The notes under the pieces are model-generated. The model searched no databases and was not told the DNA's origin. It saw nothing but the letters and a program-made list of their open reading frames with translations. From Candidatus Vesicomyidisocius sp. Pext_18_S21 (GTDB lineage Bacteria; Pseudomonadota; Gammaproteobacteria; PS1; Pseudothioglobaceae): DNA of 64,000 bases. How positions within the stretch are numbered: position 1 is the first letter of the stretch; every line of letters starts with the position of its first letter. Shown piece by piece: positions 29,311 through 41,423 of this stretch. Position numbers and translations under genes: made by a program. The stretch is from the NCBI GenBank assembly GCA_021730165.1, contig CP072535.1, positions 186,001 through 250,000 on the forward strand, read 5' to 3'.

Positions 29311-29514
29311 AATTTAATAGCTTCTGTAATTTTTATAGAAATAAAGGATTCCTACTAGGAGTTAATCTTTAAGGTAGACACAAATTAGTTGTATGCTTTA
29401 TTTTTTGTTAAAAAAAGGATGGTGTTTATATTTTATAAATACTTATTAATAAAATAAAACTTATATCAATAAGTATTTATAAAATTTATACATTATCTAT
29501 ATAAAATATCCGGC
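29311..29514. other. Space between mltG remnant and tmk
   Basis: About 200 bases that in a normal genome would encode the C-terminal part of MltG; no recognisable fragment remains. It contains the perfect 18-bp inverted repeat listed separately, about 30 bases before the tmk start. Confidence 0.45.
29430..29485 (+). repeat. Perfect 18-bp inverted repeat before tmk
   Basis: Bases 29430-29447 (ATTTTATAAATACTTATT) are exactly complementary in inverse order to 29468-29485, with a 20-base loop between. All but one pair on each arm are A-T. The element ends 29 bases before the tmk ATG, so it could affect initiation of tmk or be a protein-binding site; no function is demonstrated. Confidence 0.55.
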
Positions 29515-30132
29515 ATGCAAAGAGGAAAATTTATCACTATTGATGGTGTTGAAGGTGCTGGGAAGAGTACACAAATTGATTTTATTTGTAGCTATTTAGC
29601 TAAAAAAAACATCAATGTTATTTTAACACGTGAACCAGGCGGTACTAAACTTGGCGAGAAAATAAGAGAATTATTATTAAGTATTGATACCAAGTTAATG
29701 GACAATGATACTGAGTTGTTATTAATGTTTGCTGCTAGAAATGAGCATATTAAGACTAAAATTATTCCAGCCCTTAAGAGGGGGGATTGGGTATTAAGCG
29801 ATCGTTTTACGGATGCTTCGTATGCTTATCAAGGTGGTGGTAGAGGTTTGAGTATTGAGCGTATTACATTTTTGGAACGATGGGTATTGCAAGATTTTTC
29901 TCCTGATGTAACTTTATTATTAGATGTGCCAGTTGCATTAGGTATGTTACGGATTAAATCTAGAATTCGTAAGGATAGAATTGAACTTGAGACAAATGAT
30001 TTTTTTAATCGTGTGAGAGATGGGTATATTAAAAGGTCTAAGCAATTTCCTGAACGTATTAAGCTTATTGATGCCTCACAAACACTTAAGGAAACAAGTC
30101 AACAAATTAAAGTTATTTTACAAGTGTTATGA
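29515..30132 (+). CDS. tmk: Thymidylate kinase
   Basis: 205 residues. Phosphorylates dTMP to dTDP. P-loop GVEGAGKST at 11-19, DR-x-motif LTREPGG, and SDRFTDASYAYQGGGRG carrying the thymidine-binding region. Complete. The stop overlaps the holB start as ATGA. Normally cotranscribed with pabC and mltG. Confidence 0.97.
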   Translation: MQRGKFITIDGVEGAGKSTQIDFICSYLAKKNINVILTREPGGTKLGEKIRELLLSIDTKLMDNDTELLLMFAARNEHIKTKIIPALKRGDWVLSDRFTDASYAYQGGGRGLSIERITFLERWVLQDFSPDVTLLLDVPVALGMLRIKSRIRKDRIELETNDFFNRVRDGYIKRSKQFPERIKLIDASQTLKETSQQIKVILQVL

Positions 30133-31154
30133 ACCTTCCTTGGCATAAAAATGCATGGTCTAAATTACAAAATATGATTGATCAAGATTGCCTGCCCCAT
30201 GCATTATTAATAACAGGTGTTGAAAAAATTGGTAAATTTGAACTTATGCAACAATTAGTTAGTGTTTTGTTAAAGGATAATATTATTAGAAAAGATAATA
30301 TTAGAAATAATTTAGACTATCCTGTATTAATTAGGCGCTCAAATTATCCTAATATGGTTTATTGCCGTGCAGGAGAAATGGTTGAAAAAAATAAAAACCG
30401 ATCTAGGGATATTCGTATTGATCAAGTACGTGTTTTTTGTGATGCTTTGAATAAAACTGCTGATGAATTACAAATTGGGGTTATTTTTTACGGAGATGAA
30501 ATGAATATAGGTGCTGCCAATGGTTTGTTAAAAACTCTTGAGGAGCCTAGAAAAAATACGTTAATTATTATTTTAGCACATCATATTGAAAGCTTGCCAA
30601 TTACTATTGTATCAAGGTGTCAAAATATACATATTTCTCAGACATATGATCAACAAACTTGTCATTGGCTAATTAAACATATTGGTAAAACTAAAAAGAA
30701 AGATTATAATATTAAACATCTATTAGAGAGTACACATGGTGTTCCGTTTAAAGTATTGTCTGATTTGTCTGATGGTAGCTTTACTCATTATCAGAATTAC
30801 CAAAACCAGTTGCTTAATATTGTTGTTAATCCATTAATGATAGTACAAATTAAAGATTTTAAGGGTAATGAATTGGTTATTTTAAATTGTTTGCAAAATA
30901 TTATTATTGAAGGAATTAGATTAAAAATTGTACATCAAGAAGACGCTATTACTGAACTTTATCAAGTTTTTATAACAGTAAAATTTGAATTTTTATTCAA
31001 ATTACTTGATGATATTTATCATACTATTAAACTATTAAAAACCACCGTTAATATTAGCTTATTAATGGTTAATATTTTAACTGTCTGGTCACATATTGTT
31101 CATTTAAAAAAATACCCACAAATTACCAATAAACTTGTAAAGCTTGTTTTTTAA
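30129..31154 (+). CDS. holB: DNA polymerase III delta' subunit
   Basis: 341 residues. Clamp-loader subunit. Starts LPWHKNAWSKL, similar to E. coli; residues 95-115 (RDIRIDQVRVF) and NGLLKTLEEP, then ILAHHIESLPITIVSRCQ give the AAA+ sensor/SRC region. The Walker A region is non-functional as in all delta' proteins. The zinc module normally inserted near residues 50-65 has lost its four cysteines (only Cys79 remains in the area, in MVYCRAGE). The C-terminal collar domain is poorly conserved. Confidence 0.88.
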   Translation: MNLPWHKNAWSKLQNMIDQDCLPHALLITGVEKIGKFELMQQLVSVLLKDNIIRKDNIRNNLDYPVLIRRSNYPNMVYCRAGEMVEKNKNRSRDIRIDQVRVFCDALNKTADELQIGVIFYGDEMNIGAANGLLKTLEEPRKNTLIIILAHHIESLPITIVSRCQNIHISQTYDQQTCHWLIKHIGKTKKKDYNIKHLLESTHGVPFKVLSDLSDGSFTHYQNYQNQLLNIVVNPLMIVQIKDFKGNELVILNCLQNIIIEGIRLKIVHQEDAITELYQVFITVKFEFLFKLLDDIYHTIKLLKTTVNISLLMVNILTVWSHIVHLKKYPQITNKLVKLVF

Positions 31155-31169
31155 TAAATAGGAGGAGAT

Positions 31170-32456
31170 ATGAATCAATCAGAAGTTTTATTCGCACAAG
31201 CAAAAACTGTTATTTCTGGCGGAGTGAATTCACCAGTTAGGGCGTTTAATGGCGTAGGTGGTAATCCTATTTTCTTTACTCGTGGCGAAGGTGCTTATCT
31301 TTTTGATGTGGATGGTAATAAGTATATTGATTATGTTGCTTCTTGGGGCCCAATGATTTTAGGTCATGCTAATCAAGAGGTTATGAATGCTATTAAAACT
31401 AATTTGGAAAATGGTCTTGGTTTTGGTGCTCCTTCTCATATTGAAACAATGCTGGCAGAAAAGGTATGTGAACTAATGCCTTCAATTGAATTGGTTCGTA
31501 TGGTAAGTTCAGGTACGGAAGCAACTATGAGCGCTATCCGTTTGGCGCGTGGTTATACTGGCAGAGATAAAATTATTAAATTTGAAGGTTGCTATCATGG
31601 ACATTCCGATTCATTATTAGTTAAAGCAGGCTCTGCTGCTTTAACATTGGGTATACCTACTTCACCTGGTGTACCTAAAGATTTTGCAAAGTATACACTG
31701 ACTTTGGAATACAATAATATTGATCAAGTATATGAAATACTCAATAAAGTTGGCACTGAAGTGGCTTGTATTATTGTTGAACCTGTGGCAGGTAATATGA
31801 ATTGTATTCCACCTATTGACGGTTTTTTGCAAGGTTTACGCAAGTTATGTGATGAATATGGGGTTATTTTAATTTTTGATGAAGTTATGACAGGTTTTCG
31901 TGTTGCTCTTGGAGGGGCGCAGGAATTTTATAACGTAGAACCTGATTTAACAACATTGGGTAAGATTATTGGTGCTGGTTTACCAGTGGGTATATTCGGT
32001 GGTAAGTGTGAAATTATGAAATTTATTACACCACTAGGACCTATTTATCAAGCAGGAACGCTTTCAGGTAACCCAGTATCAATGGCAGCAGGACTAGCAA
32101 TGTTAAACGTATTGTCAAAAGACAAAAGTTTTTATACTACTTTAAATATTAAAGTCCAAAAATTAACAAAGGGTTTTTTAGCTAAGGCTAAGGAAAATAA
32201 TATTGGTATGACTGCTAATATTGTGGGGGGTATGTTTGGTTTATTTTTTACGGATGCTAAATCAGTGACTAATTTTAAAGAAGTCTCTCAGTGCAATGTT
32301 GAATTGTTTAAAAGATTCTATCACCTAATGTTGGAAGAGGGAGTGTATATGACACCTTCTGCTTATGAAGCAGATTTTGTTTCTAGTGCTCATAGTGACA
32401 TGGACATTCAAAATACTATTGATGCAGCTGGACGCGTATTTGCAAAATTGGTATAA
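31170..32456 (+). CDS. hemL: Glutamate-1-semialdehyde 2,1-aminomutase
   Basis: 428 residues, full length. Converts glutamate-1-semialdehyde to 5-aminolevulinate in the C5 haem pathway, PLP-dependent. Signature parts: [16 protein letters not shown] (N-terminus), [25 protein letters not shown], and the PLP lysine Lys265 in [13 protein letters not shown] strong ribosome-binding site AGGAGG precedes the ATG. Supplies haem for the cytochromes c in this window. Confidence 0.98.
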   Translation: MNQSEVLFAQAKTVISGGVNSPVRAFNGVGGNPIFFTRGEGAYLFDVDGNKYIDYVASWGPMILGHANQEVMNAIKTNLENGLGFGAPSHIETMLAEKVCELMPSIELVRMVSSGTEATMSAIRLARGYTGRDKIIKFEGCYHGHSDSLLVKAGSAALTLGIPTSPGVPKDFAKYTLTLEYNNIDQVYEILNKVGTEVACIIVEPVAGNMNCIPPIDGFLQGLRKLCDEYGVILIFDEVMTGFRVALGGAQEFYNVEPDLTTLGKIIGAGLPVGIFGGKCEIMKFITPLGPIYQAGTLSGNPVSMAAGLAMLNVLSKDKSFYTTLNIKVQKLTKGFLAKAKENNIGMTANIVGGMFGLFFTDAKSVTNFKEVSQCNVELFKRFYHLMLEEGVYMTPSAYEADFVSSAHSDMDIQNTIDAAGRVFAKLV

Positions 32457-32901
32457 ATTATTATGAATATTGATTTGGTTGAGTCTTAATTTACCAATGT
32501 TACTAAGTTATTGGATAATTTTAGTAACAATATTACTATTTTTAGCTTCGTAATAAATAGCATGACTATATAAATAATATTTCAACCTATATTTAAATGA
32601 TTGGTCCGCTATTTGAGTATTTTTTTGATACTAAAAGTAGTCTAATATGAAGATGCTTGTATATTTTTCCTTGATATGGTTTTTGGTATATTTGATGAGC
32701 TAATGGGAGTATTAATATTAGTGTGAATAAAAAAAGACAAACGTATTAAAATTTTTATCTCTAGGTATATTATTTTTGATTAGTAGTCATTACTGGTTTA
32801 AAACACTTATATAGTAGGTTATACTGATCAACAAGATTTAATTCCATTTTGTCTTATGTATGGGAGATTGTAAAAACACTAATCAGTATTAAGGAGGTGT
32901 A
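32457..32901. other. Gene-free space between hemL and the HAD phosphatase
   Basis: 445 bases, AT-rich, many stops in all frames. No gene, RNA or repeat recognised. The last part carries a very strong ribosome-binding site (AAGGAGGTG) for the next gene. Confidence 0.5.
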
Positions 32902-33555
32902 ATGGCACTTGCAATTTTTGATTTAGACAGAACTCTCATTAATGGCGATAGTGACTTTCTTTGGGGAGAATTTTTAAGTGAAATTGGTGCTGTTAATATA
33001 AATAATTATCAAAGTAAAAATCAGTATTTTTTTGATCAATATATGCTTAGAAAATTAGATATTCATGAGTATTTAGAATTTTGTTTAGAACCTTTGTCTA
33101 AATACTCTATGGAAATATTAAATCAATGGCACCAGTGGTTTATGAACCAAAAAATTGAGCAAATTTTATTACCTAAAGCTCAATTAGTGGTCGATGGACA
33201 TAAAGAAAAAGGTGACACATTAATGGTGATTACATCTACTAATCGCTTTGTTACTGAACCGATTGTGGCTAGATATGGAATTAAGAATCTACTAGCCACT
33301 AATCTTGAAATAAAAGAAGGTCAATATACAGGTAAAGTTACGGGTGAACCGTGTTTCCAAATTGGAAAAATTAATCACCTTAATAAATGGTTGAAAAAAA
33401 CTGGTGTAAGTATTAAAGGTGCAAGTTTTTATTCAGACTCTTATAATGATTTACCAATGTTGGAATTAGTAGATTATCCTATTGTTGTTCATGGCGATGA
33501 TAAACTTAATGTCATTGCAATTGAGAGAGGTTGGAGATGTTTAGATTGGACATAA
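32902..33555 (+). CDS. HAD-IB family phosphatase (SerB-like)
   Basis: 217 residues. Motif I FDLDRT (Asp7 nucleophile, Asp9 acid/base), motif II ITSTN near 112, motif III/IV in YSDSYNDLPML near 175-185. The cap region is helical, as in HAD subfamily IB with phosphoserine phosphatase relatives. Substrate is uncertain: it could replace SerB or act on another small phosphate ester. Start supported by AAGGAGGTGTA. Stands alone. Confidence 0.85.
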   Translation: MALAIFDLDRTLINGDSDFLWGEFLSEIGAVNINNYQSKNQYFFDQYMLRKLDIHEYLEFCLEPLSKYSMEILNQWHQWFMNQKIEQILLPKAQLVVDGHKEKGDTLMVITSTNRFVTEPIVARYGIKNLLATNLEIKEGQYTGKVTGEPCFQIGKINHLNKWLKKTGVSIKGASFYSDSYNDLPMLELVDYPIVVHGDDKLNVIAIERGWRCLDWT

Positions 33556-33642
33556 TGTTTTTATAAAAAGTACGAACTTTTGTTTACTTTAGAAAGCACA
33601 ACAGTCTCTAAAAGGAGGCTTTTATTGATGGATAAACAAAAG

Positions 33643-33672
33643 TTATTACATATTATTACATATTATTACATA
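33643..33672. repeat. Three tandem copies of a 10-bp unit
   Basis: TTATTACATA occurs three times without interruption at 33643-33652, 33653-33662 and 33663-33672. The last copy contains the stop codon and last codons (minus strand) of the DsrE2-like gene. Probably slippage in AT-rich DNA. Confidence 0.85.
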
Positions 33673-34181
33673 TAAAGGTTATGGTTTGAGTCATTACATT
33701 CATCAAAGTAAGTGGCTGCACCTGCAAATTCAACACCATCAATGAAGTCATTTTTGCTGTAACCAAATAAATCAACTGTCATTTCACAAGCGATAAATTT
33801 AACATTAAACTCCTGACATACAGAACGTAGTTCATCAAGCGTTGCAACCCCGTTTTTCTTCATGGTTTTCTTCATTAAATAAGTGGCTAAATATTCTGTA
33901 AAAGGCAATAACCAAAATATATTTGGGATTTTAGGGCTAAAATCAATTTTTTGTAACCATTTAGGTCCTATAGGTAGTTTCATTGGCATGGCTGGATTAC
34001 CTATAGGAGATATACGTAATTTAGAGGTGTCTTTTAATAAAAGATTAAGCCCGTAAAAGGTAAAGAATATGGTAACTTCTTTATCCATTGCAACACCAGT
34101 AGAAGCAATAATGAAAGGTGGAAAGGCCCAATCAAAAGTTCCTTTAGTGGCTATAATAGTCATTTTTTTATTATCTGACAT
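33666..34181 (-). CDS. DsrE2-like sulfur-relay protein
   Basis: 171 residues. DsrE/F/H-like fold of the DsrE2 type: KMTIIATKGTFDWAFPPF at the start, an amphipathic central segment, and FIACEMTVDLFGY with Cys132 at the position of the conserved sulfur-binding cysteine; Cys122 is close by. DsrE2 is usually encoded with TusA and works with it in cytoplasmic sulfur transfer during sulfur oxidation; tusA lies 29 bases upstream on the same strand. Ribosome-binding site AGGAGAAT. A possible membrane-associated hydrophobic segment lies at 85-103. Confidence 0.85.
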   Translation of the reverse strand: MSDNKKMTIIATKGTFDWAFPPFIIASTGVAMDKEVTIFFTFYGLNLLLKDTSKLRISPIGNPAMPMKLPIGPKWLQKIDFSPKIPNIFWLLPFTEYLATYLMKKTMKKNGVATLDELRSVCQEFNVKFIACEMTVDLFGYSKNDFIDGVEFAGAATYFDECNDSNHNLYM

Positions 34182-34210
34182 AATGATTCTCCTGTAAAAT
34201 ATGTTAGTGT

Positions 34211-34435
34211 TTAAGTCTTTTTAATGGTGAAGATATATTTACCACTTTCTTCAACAGCGGACATAAGTTTATTACCTGTTTGATTGCAAAAAGCTTCAAT
34301 ATCTTTTACTGAACCAGCATCAGTTGAAATTACGTCTAAAATCTTACCTATATCCATTTTAGATAATGCTTTTTTAGTTTTTAAAATTGGTAATGGGCAG
34401 TTTAAGCCTGATGCATCTAAAGTTTCGTCAGCCAT
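34211..34435 (-). CDS. tusA: Sulfur carrier protein TusA
   Basis: 74 residues. The CPxP motif is Cys13-Pro-Leu-Pro16 in ASGLNCPLPILKTKKAL. TusA receives sulfur as a persulfide on this cysteine and passes it on to tRNA thiolation, molybdenum cofactor or, in sulfur oxidisers, the Dsr/DsrE2 relay. Ribosome-binding site AAGGAG. First gene of a two-gene minus-strand operon with dsrE2; a rhodanese gene often found with them is missing here. Confidence 0.95.
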   Translation of the reverse strand: MADETLDASGLNCPLPILKTKKALSKMDIGKILDVISTDAGSVKDIEAFCNQTGNKLMSAVEESGKYIFTIKKT

Positions 34436-34950
34436 TTATGGACTCCTTATATTTTTTAAAGTTTAAAATAATGAACATATTAGAAATAACTAATAAGTTG
34501 TACTATTTTAGTCGTCCATCAGTAAAGAGTCAAATATAATAAAGTAATATGATTGAATATTTAGTAATGGATGTATTGATGATTTTATCCACGTTTAGAT
34601 TAGATGTATCTTAGCCGCTATTTTTAAGTTGTTATAAAAACGTTATATTGGAAATAAAGTGCTTAATTATGATATTTTAGGGAAATAAAAAGTATCAAAA
34701 GACTAAAAATCATGTTTGATTAACTTTTATTACATAATACGTAACAACCTAATATAGGTATTTACTATTCTCATGAATTATGTAATAGATCCTATAACGA
34801 TAAGGTAAGTGAGAGTATTATTCGTTATCAGCAAGTAAAACTTATCATTCTAGATCGAAAGATTAATTTGATACCTTGATAAAGTTAATATTGGGTATTT
34901 AGAAAAATTGATAGAGTTAAAATTGATAGAGTTATATTAATTTTATCCAA
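34436..34950. other. Gene-free space between tusA and rpiA
   Basis: 515 bases upstream of tusA and downstream of rpiA. Contains a 15-bp perfect tandem duplication at 34904-34933. The tusA promoter should lie here but no clear box pair was found. No remnant gene recognised; a lost rhodanese gene would fit this place, which is speculation. Confidence 0.45.
34904..34933. repeat. 15-bp perfect tandem duplication
   Basis: AAAATTGATAGAGTT at 34904-34918 is repeated exactly at 34919-34933, just downstream of the rpiA stop. Confidence 0.9.
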
Positions 34951-35613
34951 TTAAGTGGTTATTACCTTTACACCATTTGGTGTGCCTAGTAATAAAACAT
35001 TTGCACCACGATTAGCAAAGAGTCCATTGGTTACTACACCAATAATACTGTTTAATTTTGTTTCCATTGCCTTGGGATTAGTGATTTTTAAATCCTTAAT
35101 ATCAAGAATAAAATTACCATTATCAGTAATAAAGTCTTTTCTAACTTCAGGTATACCACCAATTTTTTGTATTATCTGATTTTTAACATAATTAACTGCC
35201 ATTGGAATAACCTCAATAGGTAGTGGAAAACTACCCATAATCGAAACTAATTTTGATTCATCGGCAATGCAAATAAATTGATGAGCTACTGCTGCAACAA
35301 TTTTTTCTCGTGTTAGTGCACCGCCACCACCTTTGATAAGGTTTAAATCGTTGTCTGATTCATCAGCACCATCAATGTAAGTTGAAATAGCTTCTATCTT
35401 ATTAAGGTCAAATACTTTAATACCATGATTTTCTAAGCGCTGTGCAGTTTCTTTAGAACTTGCAACAGCTCCCTTAATATTGTTTTTTATAGTGGATAGA
35501 GCATCAATAAAAAAATTAGCAGTAGAGCCGGTTCCTACGCCTATAATAGTATTTTTTATTACGTATTTGAGCGCGGTTTGTGCCACAGTGAATTTCATTT
35601 CGTCTTGAGTCAT
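34951..35613 (-). CDS. rpiA: Ribose-5-phosphate isomerase A
   Basis: 220 residues from the ATG at 35613. Interconverts ribose 5-phosphate and ribulose 5-phosphate, needed in the Calvin cycle and nucleotide synthesis. Motifs [35 protein letters not shown] and ASSKET are intact. An in-frame ATG four codons upstream (35625) exists, but the start at 35613 gives [11 protein letters not shown], which matches E. coli MTQDELKKAV, and has GGAA in front. Divergent from rdgB, with 43 bases between starts. Confidence 0.97.
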   Translation of the reverse strand: MTQDEMKFTVAQTALKYVIKNTIIGVGTGSTANFFIDALSTIKNNIKGAVASSKETAQRLENHGIKVFDLNKIEAISTYIDGADESDNDLNLIKGGGGALTREKIVAAVAHQFICIADESKLVSIMGSFPLPIEVIPMAVNYVKNQIIQKIGGIPEVRKDFITDNGNFILDIKDLKITNPKAMETKLNSIIGVVTNGLFANRGANVLLLGTPNGVKVITT

Positions 35614-35656
35614 AATGAGTTCCATGGAATCTAAATATTAGGCTAAATTATACACG

Positions 35657-36247
35657 ATGAAAGAGATTATTCTTGCTAGCAATAATCAAGGTAAAATCAA
35701 AGAGTTTAACACCATGTTAAGAGGTATATATCAGGTTATACCCATGAAGGATAGACAGATTAAAGAAGTTCCAGAAATAGGACTAACCTTTGTTGAAAAT
35801 GCATTGATTAAAGCACGAAATTCTAGCGAACAGTCTGGGTTACCAGCATTGGCTGATGATTCAGGTATTGTAATTGATGCATTGGGTGGTAATCCTGGTA
35901 TTTATTCTGCACGTTATGCGAATTGTCATGGAGATGATGAAGCAAATATACAAAAAGTATTAATTGATATGAAGGACGTAGTAGATGGTGAGAGAACTGG
36001 ACGATTTTGGTGTGCGATTGTTTTTGTTGAACATGCCAGTGATCCAACGCCTATTATTATTCAACAAAGCTGGGAAGGAGAGATATTACGTGAAAAAATA
36101 GGTAATAATGGTTTTGGTTATGACCCAATTTTTTATGTGCCAATCCATAATTGCACTTCTGCTGAGCTTTCATCTGTAACAAAAAATAAAATTTCTCACC
36201 GAGGAAAAGCTTTATCAGCGTTGCTTAAAGTACTCAAAAAAAATTAG
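35657..36247 (+). CDS. rdgB: XTP/dITP pyrophosphatase RdgB (Ham1)
   Basis: 196 residues. Removes non-canonical purine nucleotides. ILASNNQGKIKEF at the N-terminus, ALADDSGIVIDALGG, GRFWCAIVF and NGFGYDPIFYVP are the Ham1 signatures. The TAG stop overlaps the GTG start of hemW, as in E. coli yggV-yggW. Confidence 0.97.
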   Translation: MKEIILASNNQGKIKEFNTMLRGIYQVIPMKDRQIKEVPEIGLTFVENALIKARNSSEQSGLPALADDSGIVIDALGGNPGIYSARYANCHGDDEANIQKVLIDMKDVVDGERTGRFWCAIVFVEHASDPTPIIIQQSWEGEILREKIGNNGFGYDPIFYVPIHNCTSAELSSVTKNKISHRGKALSALLKVLKKN

Positions 36248-37365
36248 TGAGTTACATACTAGAATTACCACCATTATCGTTATATATTCATTATCCATGG
36301 TGTGTTAAAAAATGTCCTTATTGTGATTTTAATTCTCATGATTGTAATCAACGAAGTGGTTATATTGAGTCGTTATTAGAAGATCTTAATGAGGACTTAG
36401 ATTATATTCAAGGTCGCGTCCTTCAATCTATTTTCTTAGGTGGTGGTACACCTAGTTTAATGAGTGAGCAAGAACTTTTTAAGTTATTTACTGGTTTAAA
36501 AAAGAGGTTGAAATTTGCAAATGATATTGAAATTACGTTAGAAACTAATCCTGGTATTTTTGAGATTGAAAAGTTCAAATTATTTAAGCATATTGGTATT
36601 AATAGGCTTTCAATTGGTGTGCAGTCTTTCAATGATAGACATTTGCAATCATTGGGCCGTGTTCATAATGCTGATGAAGCGATTTATGCCTGTGAACAAG
36701 CTAATGAGGTAGGCTTTAAATGTTTTAATATTGATATTATGTATGGATTAGAGAGACAGACATTAGATGAAAGTTTGTCTGATGTTTATCAAGCTATAAA
36801 TTTAAAACCTGATCATATTTCTTTTTATCAATTAACTATTGAACCTAATACTTATTTTGCTAAATATACGCCGATTTTGCCAAGTGATGAGGTTGTTTGG
36901 CAAATGGGTAATGCAGGTATAAGTTTATTAGAAAGAAATGGATATATACGTTACGAAGTGTCTGCTTTTGGTAAAACACCTTCAAAGCATAATTTAAATT
37001 ATTGGCAATTTGGTGATTATGTTGGTATAGGTGCAGGTGCTCATGGAAAAATTACTTTATTAAAGGAGTCTTTCCCGTTTAGAACGATAAAGGCACGTTT
37101 GCCAAAGGATTATCTAGAAAACAGACAAAAACAAGTTAATCAGATTGAAAATTTAAATTTTGATTTTATGCTTAATGCACTGAGGTTAAAACATGGATTT
37201 GATTTGAAATTGTTTGAGCTAAGAACAAGGCAACCAATACAAGTAATTGAGTGTCAATTAAATAAGGCAAAAGCACTTGGTTTGTTTGAATTGGATGGCA
37301 ATCTGGCGAAACCTAGTAAAAAAGGTTTTGATTTCTTGAATGATTTACAAGCTATTTTTTTATGA
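36247..37365 (+). CDS. hemW: HemW-type radical SAM haem chaperone
   Basis: 372 residues from a GTG start coupled to rdgB. Radical SAM cysteines Cys19, Cys23 and Cys26 in YPWCVKKCPYCDFNSHD; FLGGGTPSL and RLSIGVQSFNDRHLQSLGR follow. The cysteine pattern CxxxCxxC lacks the extra cysteine of true HemN (CxxxCxxCxC), so haem transfer to client proteins rather than coproporphyrinogen oxidation is expected. Complete length. Confidence 0.94.
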   Translation: MSYILELPPLSLYIHYPWCVKKCPYCDFNSHDCNQRSGYIESLLEDLNEDLDYIQGRVLQSIFLGGGTPSLMSEQELFKLFTGLKKRLKFANDIEITLETNPGIFEIEKFKLFKHIGINRLSIGVQSFNDRHLQSLGRVHNADEAIYACEQANEVGFKCFNIDIMYGLERQTLDESLSDVYQAINLKPDHISFYQLTIEPNTYFAKYTPILPSDEVVWQMGNAGISLLERNGYIRYEVSAFGKTPSKHNLNYWQFGDYVGIGAGAHGKITLLKESFPFRTIKARLPKDYLENRQKQVNQIENLNFDFMLNALRLKHGFDLKLFELRTRQPIQVIECQLNKAKALGLFELDGNLAKPSKKGFDFLNDLQAIFL

Positions 37366-39948
<2,583 letters not shown>

Positions 39949-39952
<4 letters not shown>

Positions 39953-40587
39953 TTAAAGATAATTTAACAAAAGTCCAGTTAAGAATTAGTCAGGTTAATC
40001 ACACTCAGTCTGTTACTTTAGTTGCAGTGAGTAAAACTAGATCAGTATATGAATTACAACAAGCAATTGATGTAGGACAACAGCATTTCGCTGAAAACTA
40101 TCTTCAAGAAGCACTTATAAAAATTAATCATCTAAAAGGCCAAAACTTAATTTGGCATTTTATTGGCCCTATTCAGTCAAATAAAACCTTAAAAATTGCC
40201 AAAAACTTTGATTGGGTACATAGTATAGGCCGATTAAAAATTGCACAAAGACTTAATGATCAACGCCCAAAAAACTTACCTAAATTGAAGGTACTTTTAC
40301 AGATTAACATTGATAATGAACCTACTAAATCAGGCGTATTGGTTGGACAAGTTGATGAATTGATTACTCATTTTGAAAGTCTAAAGAATCTCACTTTAAG
40401 AGGTTTTATGTGTGTTCCAAATCCTTTTAGTTCAGCGCAAAGTTTTTCTAGAATGGAAAATATTATCAAGCAATATTCTAATTTAGATGTTTTATCGATG
40501 GGTATGAGTCATGATTTAGAATTAGCTATTGAGAATGGCGCTACTTCTGTACGTATTGGTGCAGATATTTTTGGAAAAAGAATTTGA
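39949..40587 (+). CDS. yggS: YggS/PROSC-type PLP homeostasis protein
   Basis: 212 residues from a TTG that overlaps the pyrK stop (TTGA); no nearby ATG gives the full N-terminus. Family length is usually near 230. The PLP lysine lies in LVAVSKTRSVYEL; FAENYLQEALIK, WHFIGPIQSNKT, and LSMGMSHDLELAIENG followed by VRIGADIFG are all characteristic. Controls pyridoxal phosphate supply rather than catalysing a known reaction. Confidence 0.93.
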
Positions 40588-40824
40588 ATATAATAATTTT
40601 TTGTTAAATGAAGTACTTTATAACTGATTTTTAGAAAAATAATAAGGTTAAAATTTAATGTTTTAGTTTATAAAAAATACCTAAATTATATTGTAAATGT
40701 AGAGTTTTTAAGAATAATTTTATATTTCTATAAATAGATATTGTTAGATAGATTGTCTTTTTTATTTTTGAATAAAATAATTTTACTTTACTATATTTAA
40801 GTTTAAATACAGCATAATTTTATT
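40588..40824. other. Gene-free space after yggS
   Basis: 237 bases, extremely AT-rich, with no gene or structure recognised. In relatives proC often follows yggS; no trace was seen. Confidence 0.45.
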
Positions 40825-41310
40825 ATGATAATTAAATTATTAATTACTGGAGGTACAATTGATAAAGTTTATGATGAGTTGATTGGTAAGTTAGTATTTC
40901 AACAAACTTATCTTATTGATATGCTTAATCGGGCTAGGTCTATGGTTGATATTTTATCTGAGGTACTATTTTTAAAAGATAGTTTAGATATGAGCGATAT
41001 TGATAGAGCGTTAATTGTAAAAAAGTGTCAGGAAAGTGATACAAGCCATATTTTAATTACTCATGGTACTGATTCTATGGTTAGAACTGCAAAATTATTA
41101 GCCAAAAAGGTTAATAATAAAACTATTGTTTTATTTGGATCCATGATCCCTTATTCTATTAATTGTTCTGATGCGCTGTTTAATTTAGGTGTAGCTTTAA
41201 GCGCAGTACAAATCAAAGAATATGGTATTTATATTACTATGAATGGGCAAGTGTTTGATTTTGACAAGGTAGAAAAAAATAAAGAGATAGGTATTTTTAC
41301 ATTGTTATAG
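40825..41310 (+). CDS. Single-domain asparaginase-like protein
   Basis: 161 residues. N-terminal asparaginase fold with both catalytic threonine motifs, ITGGTID (first Thr near residue 11) and ITHGTDSMVRTAK, plus FGSMIPYSINCSDALFNLG. The C-terminal domain of classical L-asparaginases is absent. Similar short proteins occur in many gammaproteobacteria, so this is probably a natural short form and not a truncation. Substrate is unproven. Confidence 0.8.
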   Translation: MIIKLLITGGTIDKVYDELIGKLVFQQTYLIDMLNRARSMVDILSEVLFLKDSLDMSDIDRALIVKKCQESDTSHILITHGTDSMVRTAKLLAKKVNNKTIVLFGSMIPYSINCSDALFNLGVALSAVQIKEYGIYITMNGQVFDFDKVEKNKEIGIFTLL

Positions 41311-41423
41311 TACTTCGAATGTAATCAATGGTATTTATTTTATCGTATATTCAGATAACTACTTTTAGCTAATTATGTGAATAAATTCATGCAAGTACTT
41401 TTTTGGTAACGTCAAATCATTTT

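Noticed and set aside
40825..41310. Truncated L-asparaginase pseudogene
   Set aside because: Both catalytic threonine motifs and a clean ending are present, and short single-domain forms are known, so it is treated as an intact gene.
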